In this document: positions 46,116 through 55,984 of the stretch, piece after piece
How positions within the stretch are numbered: the stretch's first letter is position 1
Layout: each line of letters opens with the position of its first letter
Source: Prochlorococcus marinus XMU1408
GTDB lineage: Bacteria; Cyanobacteriota; Cyanobacteriia; PCC-6307; Cyanobiaceae
Direction: 5' to 3'
Length of the DNA: 64,000 nt
Assembly (NCBI RefSeq): GCF_003208055.1
Contig: NZ_QJUE01000002.1
Location: forward strand, 496,001-560,000
Program-made: the position numbers and the translations under genes
The notes under the pieces: model-generated
Databases searched by the model: none
The model's input: only the letters and a program-made list of their open reading frames with translations
What the model was told of the DNA's origin: nothing

Positions 46116-46727
46116 TTATGAGTTAATTGGTTGTTTTGAGTGTGTATTAATACACTCAGTGATTTGAAATAGTTTTGGAAGTATGGGTGTTCTGCTCATA
46201 GATATAAAACAAGGTATTACTGGACACCCTCTATGAAATTTTATAAAAGCTATTGTTTCATCTAAATTTAGAACTCTTTCTCCCCTCAAAATATCCTGTA
46301 TTAAATGAAGGTTGTCTTTGTTTATGTTTTTTGCATCTGCTTGCTTTGTAAAAACCCTCCATGCTTCTTTATCTGAAAGCATCTCTTCTCTTGCTATGTT
46401 TTTAAATTGCTTTTCTAGAAGATGTGAATATTGAATAACATCAGAATCCGAGAGAACTCTATTGCTTGTGTCAGTAGAGCTAATTCTTTTAGGATTATTG
46501 TTCAGATCTTTTATTTGAGATGATATTAAATTTAACTCTTTTTCAATAACTTCAATTCTACTTTCAAATTCAGTTCCACTCGGACTAAACCCTTGATTTT
46601 TTAGATAAGATTCTATTAGCTTGCTTACATAATCTCCAAGTGTCATTCCTGACTTTATTGCTTGCTGCTTTACGCTTCTAAGAAGATCAGGGTTAATATT
46701 AATGTTTAATTGAGTTCTTGTAGCCAT
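46116..46727 (-). CDS. ribbon-helix-helix DNA-binding protein with coiled coil
   Basis: A 203-residue protein. Residues 1-44 (TQLNININPDLLRSVKQQA, then GMTLGDYVSKLIESYL) form a clear CopG/Arc-type ribbon-helix-helix. A coiled coil (about 55-80) and a helical C-terminal domain follow. Such proteins bind DNA as dimers through short half-sites. Its own upstream region holds a near match to the CTAG box. It is the only clear DNA-binding regulator in the island, hence the best candidate for the box. Confidence 0.72.
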   Translation of the reverse strand: MATRTQLNININPDLLRSVKQQAIKSGMTLGDYVSKLIESYLKNQGFSPSGTEFESRIEVIEKELNLISSQIKDLNNNPKRISSTDTSNRVLSDSDVIQYSHLLEKQFKNIAREEMLSDKEAWRVFTKQADAKNINKDNLHLIQDILRGERVLNLDETIAFIKFHRGCPVIPCFISMSRTPILPKLFQITECINTHSKQPINS

Positions 46728-46819
46728 TTGATAGAAAGATTGGCCTCTTTTAATTTAAATAATAATACGTAAAAGCGCGAAGTGTTAATAGTTATAGAAA
46801 TATAGTTATTCTATAAATA

Positions 46820-46831
46820 CTAGTGATCTAT
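46820..46831. promoter_or_regulatory. CTAG box I (one mismatch)
   Basis: CTAG-TGAT-CTAT lies 93 bases upstream of the RHH gene start. On the minus strand it reads ATAG-ATCA-CTAG, with the same mismatch as box F. Confidence 0.35.
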
Positions 46832-46930
46832 AACGGTTTCTTTAAGATCGTAGATTTTCTTCCTATAAGCTCGAATTGTTTCGAAATTTATTGAGAATAT
46901 TCCTATTAATAAATTCCAAAATGTATACTT

Positions 46931-47617
46931 TTATCTTGGGTAAAAATGTCTCGAAAAATCATTAAAATTATTAAATCTATGCTCTAAAGTTAATTCATTG
47001 TTCTTTCTGGAAATAACAAAAAAGCCTCCTTCATCAACATACATACTATCAACCTTTGTATTTTTGAAGATATCTCTTATTACATCTCCATTATGAGAGC
47101 TAACTATTGTATTGTTCTTTTGTTCTATAGGCATAGATAAATATAATTTTTTTAATTTTTTAACTCGATTTAATTTATCTTCAGTAAAAGGACCTCTATG
47201 CACTAAATTGAAATCAATTTCATCATATTTTCCAAAAGCAATACTTGCCGTTTGCCTCGCTCTACAAATTGGACTAGTAATTATAAATCCGATAGGTACA
47301 TTGATATTTCTCATGTGTTCACCAATGACTCTAGCCTGTACTTTTCCTCTTTTGTTAAGACAAGTACCTTCTGAGAAGTAATGAGATTCAGCAAATCTCG
47401 TACCATTTATTCCGTTTGAATGAACAACGCTCTCTAGCGCATCAAATATCACATTATCTTTATATGAATTTCTGTCTGCATGTCTAAAATGAAGAATATA
47501 TCCTCCATTCTGAATTATATTAGCCCATTTTTTTTCGGCCTTCGTTCCTCTATAAGCAGCAATATCACTCGTTTTCTCTGTAAATAACTTCTGTTTAATT
47601 CTAGACTTGTTGTCCAA
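46931..47617 (-). CDS. histidine phosphatase superfamily protein
   Basis: A 228-residue protein. The catalytic RHG-like motif is FRHADR (Arg45, His46), ITSPICRARQTA is the second arginine motif and SSHNGD the second histidine. It is a SixA/PGM-like phosphohydrolase. The start is TTG at 47617; the frame stays open about 24 codons further and would encode a hydrophobic stretch (FYFITLTISSSASFLYLL), so the true protein may have a membrane anchor with a non-standard start. Substrate unknown. Confidence 0.68.
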   Translation of the reverse strand: MDNKSRIKQKLFTEKTSDIAAYRGTKAEKKWANIIQNGGYILHFRHADRNSYKDNVIFDALESVVHSNGINGTRFAESHYFSEGTCLNKRGKVQARVIGEHMRNINVPIGFIITSPICRARQTASIAFGKYDEIDFNLVHRGPFTEDKLNRVKKLKKLYLSMPIEQKNNTIVSSHNGDVIRDIFKNTKVDSMYVDEGGFFVISRKNNELTLEHRFNNFNDFSRHFYPR

Positions 47618-48201
47618 TAAATATAAAAATGAGGCTGATGATGAAATTGTTAATGTAATAAAATAAAAATTAGTTTTATTACATTAAATACTTTTTGTGT
47701 CTGAATGTCACGATGCCTTTAAAAATTTTTTGTGGGAATATTTATTTTCTCATTTTATTTATAATTACTAGGATTTCTATATTTTCTATGATTTTGGAAT
47801 ATTTCATCAAATTTATAAGGTATTTAACAAGGAATATTACTCTAAATATTTAATCTACTAATTTCTTTGGAGTATTGTAGTTAATTTTTTAAAAGTCGCT
47901 AGGGTGACATATCCGATGATTTTATAGTTTGAAAACGATGTCTCAAGATGAGCTTTTAAGTTTCGAGTTTTAGTTATCCTTTTACTGATAGACCTTTATC
48001 ACTGTATTTGGAGACATAGCATTTATAGGAACTTTGATTCTGAAGCCATCCACTAGACCCGATATCATGTGGTTTTTAGCTGTTTAGACAAGTATCAATG
48101 CACCAAAATGGGGCATTGAAAAAAAAGGATTCAGCTATAACTGTGATTTTCTATTTTCATCTCTTTATTTAACGTCCTCCTTGTATATAAAGAAAGGCAT
48201 T
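47618..48201. other. long intergenic region beside the initiator tRNA
   Basis: No standard gene is visible. On the minus strand two overlapping frames (about 47950-48075) both give protein-like peptides, one starting MISGLVDGFRIK, the other containing SGWLQNQSSYKCYV without a start; these look like decayed coding DNA. A 7-bp hairpin (TCAATGC with GCATTGA) lies at 48095-48119. I found no duplicated tRNA end that would mark an attachment site. Confidence 0.45.
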
Positions 48202-48221
48202 AAAAAAGCCCCTGAGGGCTT
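48202..48221 (-). terminator. terminator of the initiator tRNA gene
   Basis: AAGCCC and GGGCTT form a hairpin around CTGA. On the minus strand it follows the tRNA 3' end by about 10 bases and ends in a run of Ts. Confidence 0.75.
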
Positions 48222-48230
48222 GGTTTTAAT

Positions 48231-48307
<77 letters not shown>

Positions 48308-48359
48308 TTGCATTTAAAGCATACATCTTAGTGTGACGTTATAGATTAGTTTGTTTGAA

Positions 48360-49322
48360 TTAAGGGACCTTTAATTGTCCTTCAACTTCAATATAAATAC
48401 CAGGCTTTTTCTGAAGGATAATTTCATCAAGTTCTTCTAATGCAGTTGGGCTGATCCATTCAAGTTGTCTAAGAAGATGAATGGCTACAGCATGTTTTGC
48501 TCTTCTTGATCCGTCTTCAACCTTTATTGAGAGTCCTATTCCTTCTCCTAAAAGACCTATGCATTGAATACCTTCACTACCTCCTTTGCTAATTATTTGA
48601 TTATGACCTCTTTTTATTAATTCCGAATCAAAACATCCCTTGCCAGCCACAAGATCAGGATTATTAGTCATTGCTCGAGCTATTCTTTCAAATTCTGGTT
48701 GATCTGACTTAGATAAATGTGCATATAAAACAGCCATTTGAGATAAATGCAAAAGTAATGTAGGTGCTCCACAGTCATCTCTTTCGGCAATGAGTTCTTC
48801 TGCTGGTATTTTTAGTAACTCTGAAACTCTTCTGAAAATTTCTTTTTGAAGCGGATGATGTCCCATCAAATAGCTATCTAAATCCCAATTCATTTTTTTG
48901 CATGTCGCTAGAAATGCCGAATGCTTTCCTGAACAATTGTGTTGAAGTTTGCTTTCTCTATTTGCTGGAATGGGGCATTTAAGCTCTTTTATATCAATAT
49001 CTGCGTTCCAGAGTAACTTAAAAGCTGTTCTAGCTTGATCTGCTGAACCTTGATGAGAGCCGCATGCAAGAGCTAAAGCTTTATTGTCTAAATTGTATTT
49101 TTCTGAAGTACCACTTGTGAGAAAAGGTAATACTTGAAAAGGTTTAAGTGCTGATCTGATGAATGTTTCATATTCACTCAAGCCAGCTTTCATTAGAGTT
49201 CTACCTTTTGTATCACATATTGAGGCGTGAGCTCTATGAATTGATTCAACACTTGATCCTCTTTTTACTAGAACTTTCAGAGAACTTTTATTGTTATTTG
49301 ATAAATTGTTTTGTAGATTCAT
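48360..49322 (-). CDS. L-asparaginase II family protein
   Basis: A 320-residue protein from the ATG at 49322, just after the stop of the preceding gene; the longer frame from 49475 would overlap that gene heavily. LVKRGSSVESIHRAHASI, ALACGSHQG, HNCSGKHSAFL and ERDDCGAPT match the asparaginase II (Rhizobium-type) family. It hydrolyses asparagine to aspartate and ammonia. Last gene of a tight four-gene minus-strand operon. Confidence 0.82.
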   Translation of the reverse strand: MNLQNNLSNNNKSSLKVLVKRGSSVESIHRAHASICDTKGRTLMKAGLSEYETFIRSALKPFQVLPFLTSGTSEKYNLDNKALALACGSHQGSADQARTAFKLLWNADIDIKELKCPIPANRESKLQHNCSGKHSAFLATCKKMNWDLDSYLMGHHPLQKEIFRRVSELLKIPAEELIAERDDCGAPTLLLHLSQMAVLYAHLSKSDQPEFERIARAMTNNPDLVAGKGCFDSELIKRGHNQIISKGGSEGIQCIGLLGEGIGLSIKVEDGSRRAKHAVAIHLLRQLEWISPTALEELDEIILQKKPGIYIEVEGQLKVP

Positions 49323-49324
49323 TA

Positions 49325-49822
49325 TCAATAAAATCTTAAAAATATAAATATTAATGAGATTAAAATAGTAGACAATACATATATAATTATTGTTTCTAGA
49401 TGGTTTAGAATAGGTTTGACTTGGTGTTGAGCAATAAGCAAGTCTTTCGCTCTCCAGTCTATGGGCTTTTCCCAAATTTGCCCATCATACCAACCAGATT
49501 CTTCATACTCAATATTTTCAGCATTAAGTCGTTTATATATATAAAACCAACTTAACCATTGTCTTATCAATAATAATATAGGAAGAAAAAGAGATGTAGT
49601 TAGACTTATAATTGCAAGATCAAATATGTTATTTTTTAGATAATCACTTCCATAAGATATTGTTAAGCTGATTGGTGCAATAAAAATCCAACTAAATATT
49701 AGCTTCCTGTAGAAAAATTTTTTTTCGAGTAAAGGCCAAGATATTATCCATGAATTTCTAATGCTATTGAATTCATTCAATGGTCTTTGATTAGATGGAA
49801 CAGGGCATATCATCTTATTCAT
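49325..49822 (-). CDS. CGLD27-like (DUF1230) membrane protein
   Basis: A 165-residue protein with two membrane regions (about 40-60 and 68-90) and a C-terminal hairpin helix. CPVPSNQRPLNEF at the start and GWYDGQIWEKPIDWRAKDLL are conserved in the cyanobacterial and plastid CGLD27/DUF1230 family, which is linked to photosynthetic acclimation but biochemically undefined. It overlaps rsfS by 8 bases. Confidence 0.78.
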   Translation of the reverse strand: MNKMICPVPSNQRPLNEFNSIRNSWIISWPLLEKKFFYRKLIFSWIFIAPISLTISYGSDYLKNNIFDLAIISLTTSLFLPILLLIRQWLSWFYIYKRLNAENIEYEESGWYDGQIWEKPIDWRAKDLLIAQHQVKPILNHLETIIIYVLSTILISLIFIFLRFY

Positions 49823-50189
49823 CTTTTAATTCTATTAATCGATTATTAGCAAAATTATGACTTATTCCATTACTCCAAAATGATTCTAAATCGTAGAATT
49901 TTCTTTCATTCGGTTGCAAAACATTAATTATCAGATCTCCATAATCTAATAATGCCCATTTTGCTTCATTAATTCCTTCCTTTCTAAGAGGTAATATGTC
50001 TGCTTCTTCTTTTAGTGTCTTTTCAACATTACTAACTATTGCCCTTACTTGAACATCGGAAAGTCCTTCTGTAATTAATATCCAATCGGCGATACTTGAA
50101 ACCGCATCAACTTTCAAAAGTTTTATATCCCCAGCTTTTCTATCATCGCAAGCAACTGCAGCTATTTCAACTAGCCTACTGCTATCCAT
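49815..50189 (-). CDS. rsfS: ribosomal silencing factor RsfS (Iojap)
   Basis: A 124-residue protein from the ATG at 50189. DDRKAGDIKLLKVD, SIADWILITEGLSDVQVRAI and WALLDYGDLIINVLQPNERKFYDLESFW are the family hallmarks. It binds ribosomal protein uL14 and blocks subunit joining when nutrients are short. The longer frame (50261) runs into the previous gene and is unlikely. It overlaps both neighbours by 8 bases, so the operon is translationally coupled. Confidence 0.9.
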   Translation of the reverse strand: MDSSRLVEIAAVACDDRKAGDIKLLKVDAVSSIADWILITEGLSDVQVRAIVSNVEKTLKEEADILPLRKEGINEAKWALLDYGDLIINVLQPNERKFYDLESFWSNGISHNFANNRLIELKDE

Positions 50190-50817
50190 AAACATTCTCA
50201 CTAGTAACTGATTTTTTAGAACCTTCCTGAGATGCCATTTCTGCGCGCGCTCTTTCGGCACTTTTCCTTAGAGCTTCTAATCTATCTTCATAAAATGTTC
50301 TCTTTTTTTTCTTCCTAGATTTTTCTACTAAGTCTTTTAATGCACCACCAAGACTTTTATAAGCATTAGGAACGCTATATCCAAATCTGCATGCTAAATC
50401 AATAGCTCTTTCATCAGCTGATATCGCATCTTGTAAACGTTTCTCTGAATTATTCTTCAAATACAATCTATAGCCTGCAAAACCTGACAACCCTAATGCC
50501 ATTAAGAGAAGCAATCCATCTTGTACCCATAATTCTCCTATGGCTCCACCTAAACCTATTGCAAGAGCAGCCATTTCCCAGCCATCTCTAGGAATAGTAT
50601 CATTTTGAATACGTCCCACTTCATGCCAAAAAAGTAAATTCCTATGATCTTGGGCTAGATACTCCCATTGCTCAAGGTCAACTTGAATTTCCACTTCATC
50701 TCGCCCGATTTCTTCAAGCGTGATCAATGGTGGATCTATGGCTGCTGCGGCTTCAATAAAGACCCAGCTTTGGTTTTCTGGTGGCAGCAGCCCTTTAAGG
50801 CGCTGTAGTTCGCTCAT
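50182..50817 (-). CDS. DUF3318 membrane protein
   Basis: A 211-residue cyanobacterial protein. The N-terminal half (SELQRLKGLLPPENQSWVFIEAA) and LLFWHEVGRIQND (an HExxR-like feature) are conserved in DUF3318. Two hydrophobic helices (about 80-115) are followed by a basic C-terminal coiled region. Function unknown. First gene of the operon with rsfS. Confidence 0.75.
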   Translation of the reverse strand: MSELQRLKGLLPPENQSWVFIEAAAAIDPPLITLEEIGRDEVEIQVDLEQWEYLAQDHRNLLFWHEVGRIQNDTIPRDGWEMAALAIGLGGAIGELWVQDGLLLLMALGLSGFAGYRLYLKNNSEKRLQDAISADERAIDLACRFGYSVPNAYKSLGGALKDLVEKSRKKKKRTFYEDRLEALRKSAERARAEMASQEGSKKSVTSENVYG

Positions 50818-50937
50818 GCTTTTTGTTTCTTGTTCGGAAAGTTAGCTAAACTTTAATGGTAATTTGCCGATCTAGACAGTAGATGATAAACAGATACCTA
50901 GAATGCGTGACATAAATGAAGTTTACAAGAAATTCTG

Positions 50938-53900
50938 ATGCCACGGCGTAAAGATATACGTCGGATTTTGATACTAGGGTCTGGCCCAATTGTTATTGGT
51001 CAGGCTTGTGAATTCGATTATTCCGGAACCCAAGCATGTAAAGCTTTAAGAAGCGAAGGATTTGAAGTCGTTTTAGTTAACTCTAATCCAGCTTCCATAA
51101 TGACTGATCCTGAGACTGCCAACAGGACCTACGTTGAACCACTTACATCTTCAGTTGTTCAAAAAATTATCGAAAAAGAAAAACCAGATGCTCTTTTACC
51201 TACAATGGGAGGTCAAACTGCTTTGAACATAGCAGTTGAATTGGCAGAAAATGGTGTTTTAGAAAAATATAATATTGAATTAATTGGAGCAGATCTTAAA
51301 GCAATAAAAAAAGCTGAGGATAGAAATTTATTTAAAATAGCAATGAATAATATTGGGGTAGAGGTATGTCCATCTGGTATAGCTTCAAATCTTCAAGAAG
51401 CAGAAATAGTAGGAAATAAAATCTCTTCATTCCCAAAAATAATTCGTCCTGCTTTTACTTTAGGTGGAAGTGGAGGAGGTATTGCTTATAATCAAGATGA
51501 GTTTTTAGAATTATGTAAAACAGGTTTAGACGCTAGTCCAGTTTCTCAAATACTTATTGAGAAATCTCTCTTGGGTTGGAAAGAATTTGAGCTGGAAGTT
51601 ATGAGAGATTTATCAGATAATGTTGTAATTATTTGCAGTATTGAAAATGTTGATCCTATGGGTGTGCATACTGGTGATTCTATTACAGTAGCTCCAGCTC
51701 AAACCCTAACTGATAGAGAATATCAGCGATTAAGGGATTATTCGATTTCTATAATTAGAGAAATTGGCGTTGCAACTGGTGGAAGTAATATTCAATTTGC
51801 AATTAATCCTATTAATGGTGAAATAATAGTAATAGAGATGAATCCTCGTGTTAGTAGATCTTCAGCATTGGCAAGTAAAGCTACTGGTTTCCCAATAGCT
51901 AAAATTGCTGCTCTTTTGGCCGTAGGTTATAGATTAGATGAAATTATTAATGATATTACTGGTAAGACACCTGCATGTTTTGAACCTTCAATAGATTACG
52001 TAGTTACTAAGATTCCACGTTTCGCATTTGAAAAATTTTCAGGTAGTTCTCCAATACTAACTACATCAATGAAATCAGTCGGAGAGGCAATGGCAATAGG
52101 AAGATGTTTTGAAGAATCTTTTCAAAAGGCAATAAGATCTTTAGAAACAGGACTAAGTGGTTGGGGGTGTGATCGAATTGATAAAAAGGTCCCATCTGTT
52201 GAATTAGAAAGATTACTAAGGACACCTTCTCCTGAAAGAATAATGTACGTTCGATTAGCAATGTTGGATGGACGTACTGATGATGAGATATATTCTTTTT
52301 CAAAGATAGATCCTTGGTTCTTATCTAAGTTGAGGAATTTAGTTAATGCTGAAGCTCAATTACTTAAGTATAAAAATATTAATCATTTAAGTTCGAATTT
52401 TTTATTTAAACTAAAACAGCTTGGATTTTCTGATCATCAAATTGCATTTGCTTTGAATACAGATGAATTAACTATTAGATCAAAAAGAGCTTATTTTAAA
52501 ATATTACCTGTTTTTAAAACAGTTGATACTTGTGCTTCGGAATTCTCCTCTAAAACACCATATCATTATTCAACATATGAAAGACCTGTCTACAAGATAG
52601 ATAATTATGGGAATATAATAAATAATATTAATCTTAATGAGATTAATATTGATAATAAAAATAAGATTTTAATTCTTGGTGGTGGACCAAACCGTATTGG
52701 ACAAGGTATTGAATTTGATTATTGTTGTTGTCATGCCTCTTATCAAGCTCAAGAGGAAGATTTTATAACAATAATGATAAATAGTAATCCAGAAACAGTT
52801 TCTACCGATTATGACACAAGTGATATTCTTTACTTCGAGCCTTTAACTCTTGAAGATGTTCTAAATGTTATAGAATTTGAGGAACCTTCTGGCATAGTAG
52901 TTCAATTTGGAGGACAAACTCCTTTAAAACTTTCCTTGCCAATTGTCAATTGGTTAGAAAAATCTGAAAACTCAAAATTACGAACTAAAGTATTAGGTAC
53001 ATCACCTAAGTCAATCGATTTAGCCGAAGATAGAGAGCTTTTTGACAAGGTTTTGAGGAAATTAGACATTAGGCAACCCAAAAATGGTATTGCTAGAACT
53101 TTTGAAGAATCATTAGCTGTAGCTAATAAAGTAGGCTATCCATTAGTTGTTAGGCCTTCATATGTTCTTGGTGGTAGAGCTATGGAAATTGTTTATGAAC
53201 AAGACGAATTAAAAAGATACATAACAGAAGCTGTAAATGTTGAGCCAGATCATCCAATCCTTATTGATCAATATTTAGAGAATGCCATTGAGGTTGATGT
53301 TGATGCTTTGTGTGACGTAAGTAATGATGTTGTTATTGGTGGTTTGATGGAACATATTGAACCAGCGGGTATTCATTCTGGCGATTCAGCCTGTTGCCTC
53401 CCTGCAATAACGCTTTCTGATGAATCAATTAAAACAATTAAGGATTGGACTAAATCTTTAGCTATTGAATTAGATGTTGTTGGTTTGATCAATATTCAAT
53501 TTGCTGTCAAAAGAGACAATGATGGTAAAGAGATCGTTTTCATTATTGAGGCAAATCCCAGAGCCTCAAGAACTGTTCCTTTTGTTTCTAAAGCTACTGG
53601 CGTCCCACTGGCGAAAATTGCTACTCAATTACTACTGGAGAAAAAACTAAAAGATATAGGGTTATATCAAGAGCCAATTCCACCTCTTCAAGCGATAAAA
53701 GAGGCCGTTATGCCATTTCGACGTTTTCCTGGCTCTGACAGCGTTTTAGGACCCGAAATGCGTTCAACCGGTGAAGTGATGGGATCTGCAAATAATTTTG
53801 GAATGGCTTATGCCAAATCTGAGTTAGCAGCTGGCGAAGGGTTACCTACTTCCGGTTTTGTCTTCCTATCTACTCATGATCGAGATAAACCGGCTTTAAT

Positions 53901-54246
53901 TCCAGTTGCTAAAAAATTAATTGAACTTGGCTTTTCTCTTTTAGCAACATCTGGAACGGCTAAATATCTTGAGAAATTTGATTTGCTTGTTGAAACGGTT
54001 TTAAAAGTCCATGAAGGCAGACCAAATATTGAGGATCTGATTAGATCTGGGAAAGTTCAATTAGTAATTAATACTCCAATTGGAAGGCAAGCTATTTACG
54101 ACGATAAATATCTTAGAAAAGCAGCACTTGACTACTCTGTTCCTACTTTAACAACCTTGAAAGGTGCTAGTGCGGCTGTAAAAGGGATAGAGGCATTGCA
54201 GAATCAAACCTTGTCAGTTAATGCGTTACAAGATATTCATTCATAA
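50938..54246 (+). CDS. carB: carbamoyl-phosphate synthase large subunit
   Basis: A 1102-residue CarB, close to the usual length. Two homologous halves each begin with a nucleotide-binding motif ([19 protein letters not shown] near 11 and [18 protein letters not shown] near 578), each with an ATP-grasp domain, ending in an MGS-like allosteric domain (about 950-1090). It makes carbamoyl phosphate from glutamine-derived ammonia, bicarbonate and 2 ATP for arginine and pyrimidine synthesis. Confidence 0.97.
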   Translation: MPRRKDIRRILILGSGPIVIGQACEFDYSGTQACKALRSEGFEVVLVNSNPASIMTDPETANRTYVEPLTSSVVQKIIEKEKPDALLPTMGGQTALNIAVELAENGVLEKYNIELIGADLKAIKKAEDRNLFKIAMNNIGVEVCPSGIASNLQEAEIVGNKISSFPKIIRPAFTLGGSGGGIAYNQDEFLELCKTGLDASPVSQILIEKSLLGWKEFELEVMRDLSDNVVIICSIENVDPMGVHTGDSITVAPAQTLTDREYQRLRDYSISIIREIGVATGGSNIQFAINPINGEIIVIEMNPRVSRSSALASKATGFPIAKIAALLAVGYRLDEIINDITGKTPACFEPSIDYVVTKIPRFAFEKFSGSSPILTTSMKSVGEAMAIGRCFEESFQKAIRSLETGLSGWGCDRIDKKVPSVELERLLRTPSPERIMYVRLAMLDGRTDDEIYSFSKIDPWFLSKLRNLVNAEAQLLKYKNINHLSSNFLFKLKQLGFSDHQIAFALNTDELTIRSKRAYFKILPVFKTVDTCASEFSSKTPYHYSTYERPVYKIDNYGNIINNINLNEINIDNKNKILILGGGPNRIGQGIEFDYCCCHASYQAQEEDFITIMINSNPETVSTDYDTSDILYFEPLTLEDVLNVIEFEEPSGIVVQFGGQTPLKLSLPIVNWLEKSENSKLRTKVLGTSPKSIDLAEDRELFDKVLRKLDIRQPKNGIARTFEESLAVANKVGYPLVVRPSYVLGGRAMEIVYEQDELKRYITEAVNVEPDHPILIDQYLENAIEVDVDALCDVSNDVVIGGLMEHIEPAGIHSGDSACCLPAITLSDESIKTIKDWTKSLAIELDVVGLINIQFAVKRDNDGKEIVFIIEANPRASRTVPFVSKATGVPLAKIATQLLLEKKLKDIGLYQEPIPPLQAIKEAVMPFRRFPGSDSVLGPEMRSTGEVMGSANNFGMAYAKSELAAGEGLPTSGFVFLSTHDRDKPALIPVAKKLIELGFSLLATSGTAKYLEKFDLLVETVLKVHEGRPNIEDLIRSGKVQLVINTPIGRQAIYDDKYLRKAALDYSVPTLTTLKGASAAVKGIEALQNQTLSVNALQDIHS

Positions 54247-54470
54247 ACTTTTTTAAGTAATTATTAAAATTATTTTTTGACTTTTATTATTATTTAATAT
54301 ATTCATTTGAATTGTTTAAATTATTAAATATTTATTCCATAGTAATTCTTTCAGGCATTGTTAATGTCTATTTTTTTGATGCTTAAGGCAAAGCTCTATT
54401 ACTAGCTGATTAAAAATTCACCTTTTTTTCAAATTAAGTCATACAATTATTGTCTTGCTTGATATGGGTA

Positions 54471-55574
54471 ATGACCGCAACAGCTTCTTCACCAAAACTA
54501 AGAGTTGATACACGAGGAACAAATCAGTTGCCGCCCCATTTGGATGAAAACCTTTTAACTCCTCGTTTTTATGTAACTGAATTTAAAAAAGCCGCAAAGA
54601 CTGAATTAATTGATGCTCGTGAAGAGTTTGAAGCAATGCTTTCAGAAATGAAAGCTGATTATAACTGCACTCATTTCGATAGAAAAGCAAGTTTAGATAG
54701 GTTGCAAGAACTACCTCAGAAGTCTAAAGAAGTATATGAAAGTTATTTAGTCAGATCTGTTATTTCTGAGTTTTCTGGGTTTTTACTTTTTAAAGAAATT
54801 TCTAACAGACTAAAGAAAGAAGGTAATAGGGATCTTGGAAAGCTATTTCAGTTTTTAGCGAGAGATGAAGCTAGACATGCTGGCTTCTTAAGTAGGGCAC
54901 TAGTTGCAGAGGGGATTGAAGTCGATCTACCTCATTTAGGCGGAAAAAGAGCTGCAACTTGGTTCCCAATTAGTTGGGTTATTTATTCTGTTTACCTTTC
55001 AGAAAAAATTGGGTATTGGAGATACATTTTGATGGATAGGCACCTTAAGGCTAATCCAGATCAGGCTTTTGCTCCCCTTTTTGATTTCTTTGAGCCATGG
55101 TGCCAAGACGAAAACAGACATGGTGATTGTTTTACAGTAATGATGAGATGCTGGCCAGGAATTACTAAAGGATTTAGAGGCAAGCTATTAAGTCGTTTCT
55201 TCTTGTGGAGTGTTTTTCTTACTCACACTTTGACAGTTTGCGAAAGAGGAGAGTTTTATGAATTGCTTGGCATTGATCCAAAAGAGTTTGATGAGGAAGT
55301 TATAAAAAGAACAAACCACACATCTAAAAATGCTTTCCCTTGGGTTTTTAACCTTGAGGATAATAAGTTTTGGGATTTGAGAAACAAAATTATTGAATCT
55401 TTCAGATCTTTTGTAAGTGCTAAAGGTTTAACAAAACCAGTTAAATTCTTAAAATTTGCAACTTTGATATTTAAGCAATTCGCACTTCCAATGGAGAAGA
55501 CAAACGCATTGAGATATGATAAAGATGTAAATTTTACTGGTCAGGATATCTTGAATTTCTGGACTGACAAATAA
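54471..55574 (+). CDS. acsF: Mg-protoporphyrin IX monomethyl ester oxidative cyclase
   Basis: A 367-residue di-iron enzyme from the ATG at 54471 (a TTG at 54450 would add seven unlikely residues). FLARDEARHAGF and CQDENRHGDCF carry the Glu-x2-His iron ligands. It closes ring E of chlorophyll under oxygen. The 224-base gap upstream probably holds its promoter. Only one copy is in the window. Confidence 0.95.
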   Translation: MTATASSPKLRVDTRGTNQLPPHLDENLLTPRFYVTEFKKAAKTELIDAREEFEAMLSEMKADYNCTHFDRKASLDRLQELPQKSKEVYESYLVRSVISEFSGFLLFKEISNRLKKEGNRDLGKLFQFLARDEARHAGFLSRALVAEGIEVDLPHLGGKRAATWFPISWVIYSVYLSEKIGYWRYILMDRHLKANPDQAFAPLFDFFEPWCQDENRHGDCFTVMMRCWPGITKGFRGKLLSRFFLWSVFLTHTLTVCERGEFYELLGIDPKEFDEEVIKRTNHTSKNAFPWVFNLEDNKFWDLRNKIIESFRSFVSAKGLTKPVKFLKFATLIFKQFALPMEKTNALRYDKDVNFTGQDILNFWTDK

Positions 55575-55590
55575 GAGTATTTATAGAAAT

Positions 55591-55977
55591 TTAAATGTCA
55601 AAGGGATTACCAGCTTGCGTATCTAGCCCTTTGAAATATTTTCCAAATTGAGCGTTGTAGACTTCGTCCTCTTCTTGTGTCTCACATTCTAAAGGTCCAA
55701 TAGCTTTTGAAACGCATAGCAAACCGTATCCATTGTTTTTCATCTCTTTGGATAAACCTATGCAAGCTTTTTGATCCATTTGTCCTGAAATTATCTTAAC
55801 CGCACATTCTGAGCAGCATCCATTACGGCAAGAGAAAGGTAATTTGTCTCCGATAATTTGTCCATGTTCGTCTTTAGATTCAAAATTTCTCAATATGTAC
55901 TCTCCTTCAGGAACGTCAAAGGTATATGTTTTTCCTTCCTGTTTATGATGGATAGTAATTTTATGAACTGGTTTCAT
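55591..55977 (-). CDS. 2Fe-2S ferredoxin, plant type with C-terminal extension
   Basis: A 128-residue ferredoxin. The cluster ligands are Cys50, Cys55, Cys58 (CRNGCCSEC) and Cys88. An acidic C-terminal tail (98-128) extends beyond ordinary PetF. It passes electrons to unknown partners; convergent placement beside acsF makes a cyclase link tempting but unproven. It lies 7 bases after 55985-56320, so the two are co-transcribed. Confidence 0.85.
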   Translation of the reverse strand: MKPVHKITIHHKQEGKTYTFDVPEGEYILRNFESKDEHGQIIGDKLPFSCRNGCCSECAVKIISGQMDQKACIGLSKEMKNNGYGLLCVSKAIGPLECETQEEDEVYNAQFGKYFKGLDTQAGNPFDI

Positions 55978-55984
55978 TGATAAT

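Larger units (their letters stand above)
11836..47617. other. surface-polysaccharide genomic island
   Basis: About 36 kb of mostly sugar-nucleotide, glycosyltransferase, decoration and export genes, visibly more AT-rich than the flanks and with frequent strand switches. It is bounded on the left by photosynthesis-linked genes and on the right by an initiator tRNA gene and core genes. No integrase or transposase is recognisable. Nine exact or near copies of a CTAG-N4-CTAG box occur in it. The boundaries are approximate. Confidence 0.75.

Noticed and set aside
46142-46155. GTGTATTAATACAC palindrome
   Set aside because: Lies in the coding end of the RHH gene and has no T-run; could be a weak terminator for the convergent small gene but not supported.
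11836-48230. Search for CRISPR arrays, transposases, integrases or toxin genes in the island
   Set aside because: None seen; no regularly spaced direct repeats and no recognisable mobile-element proteins.
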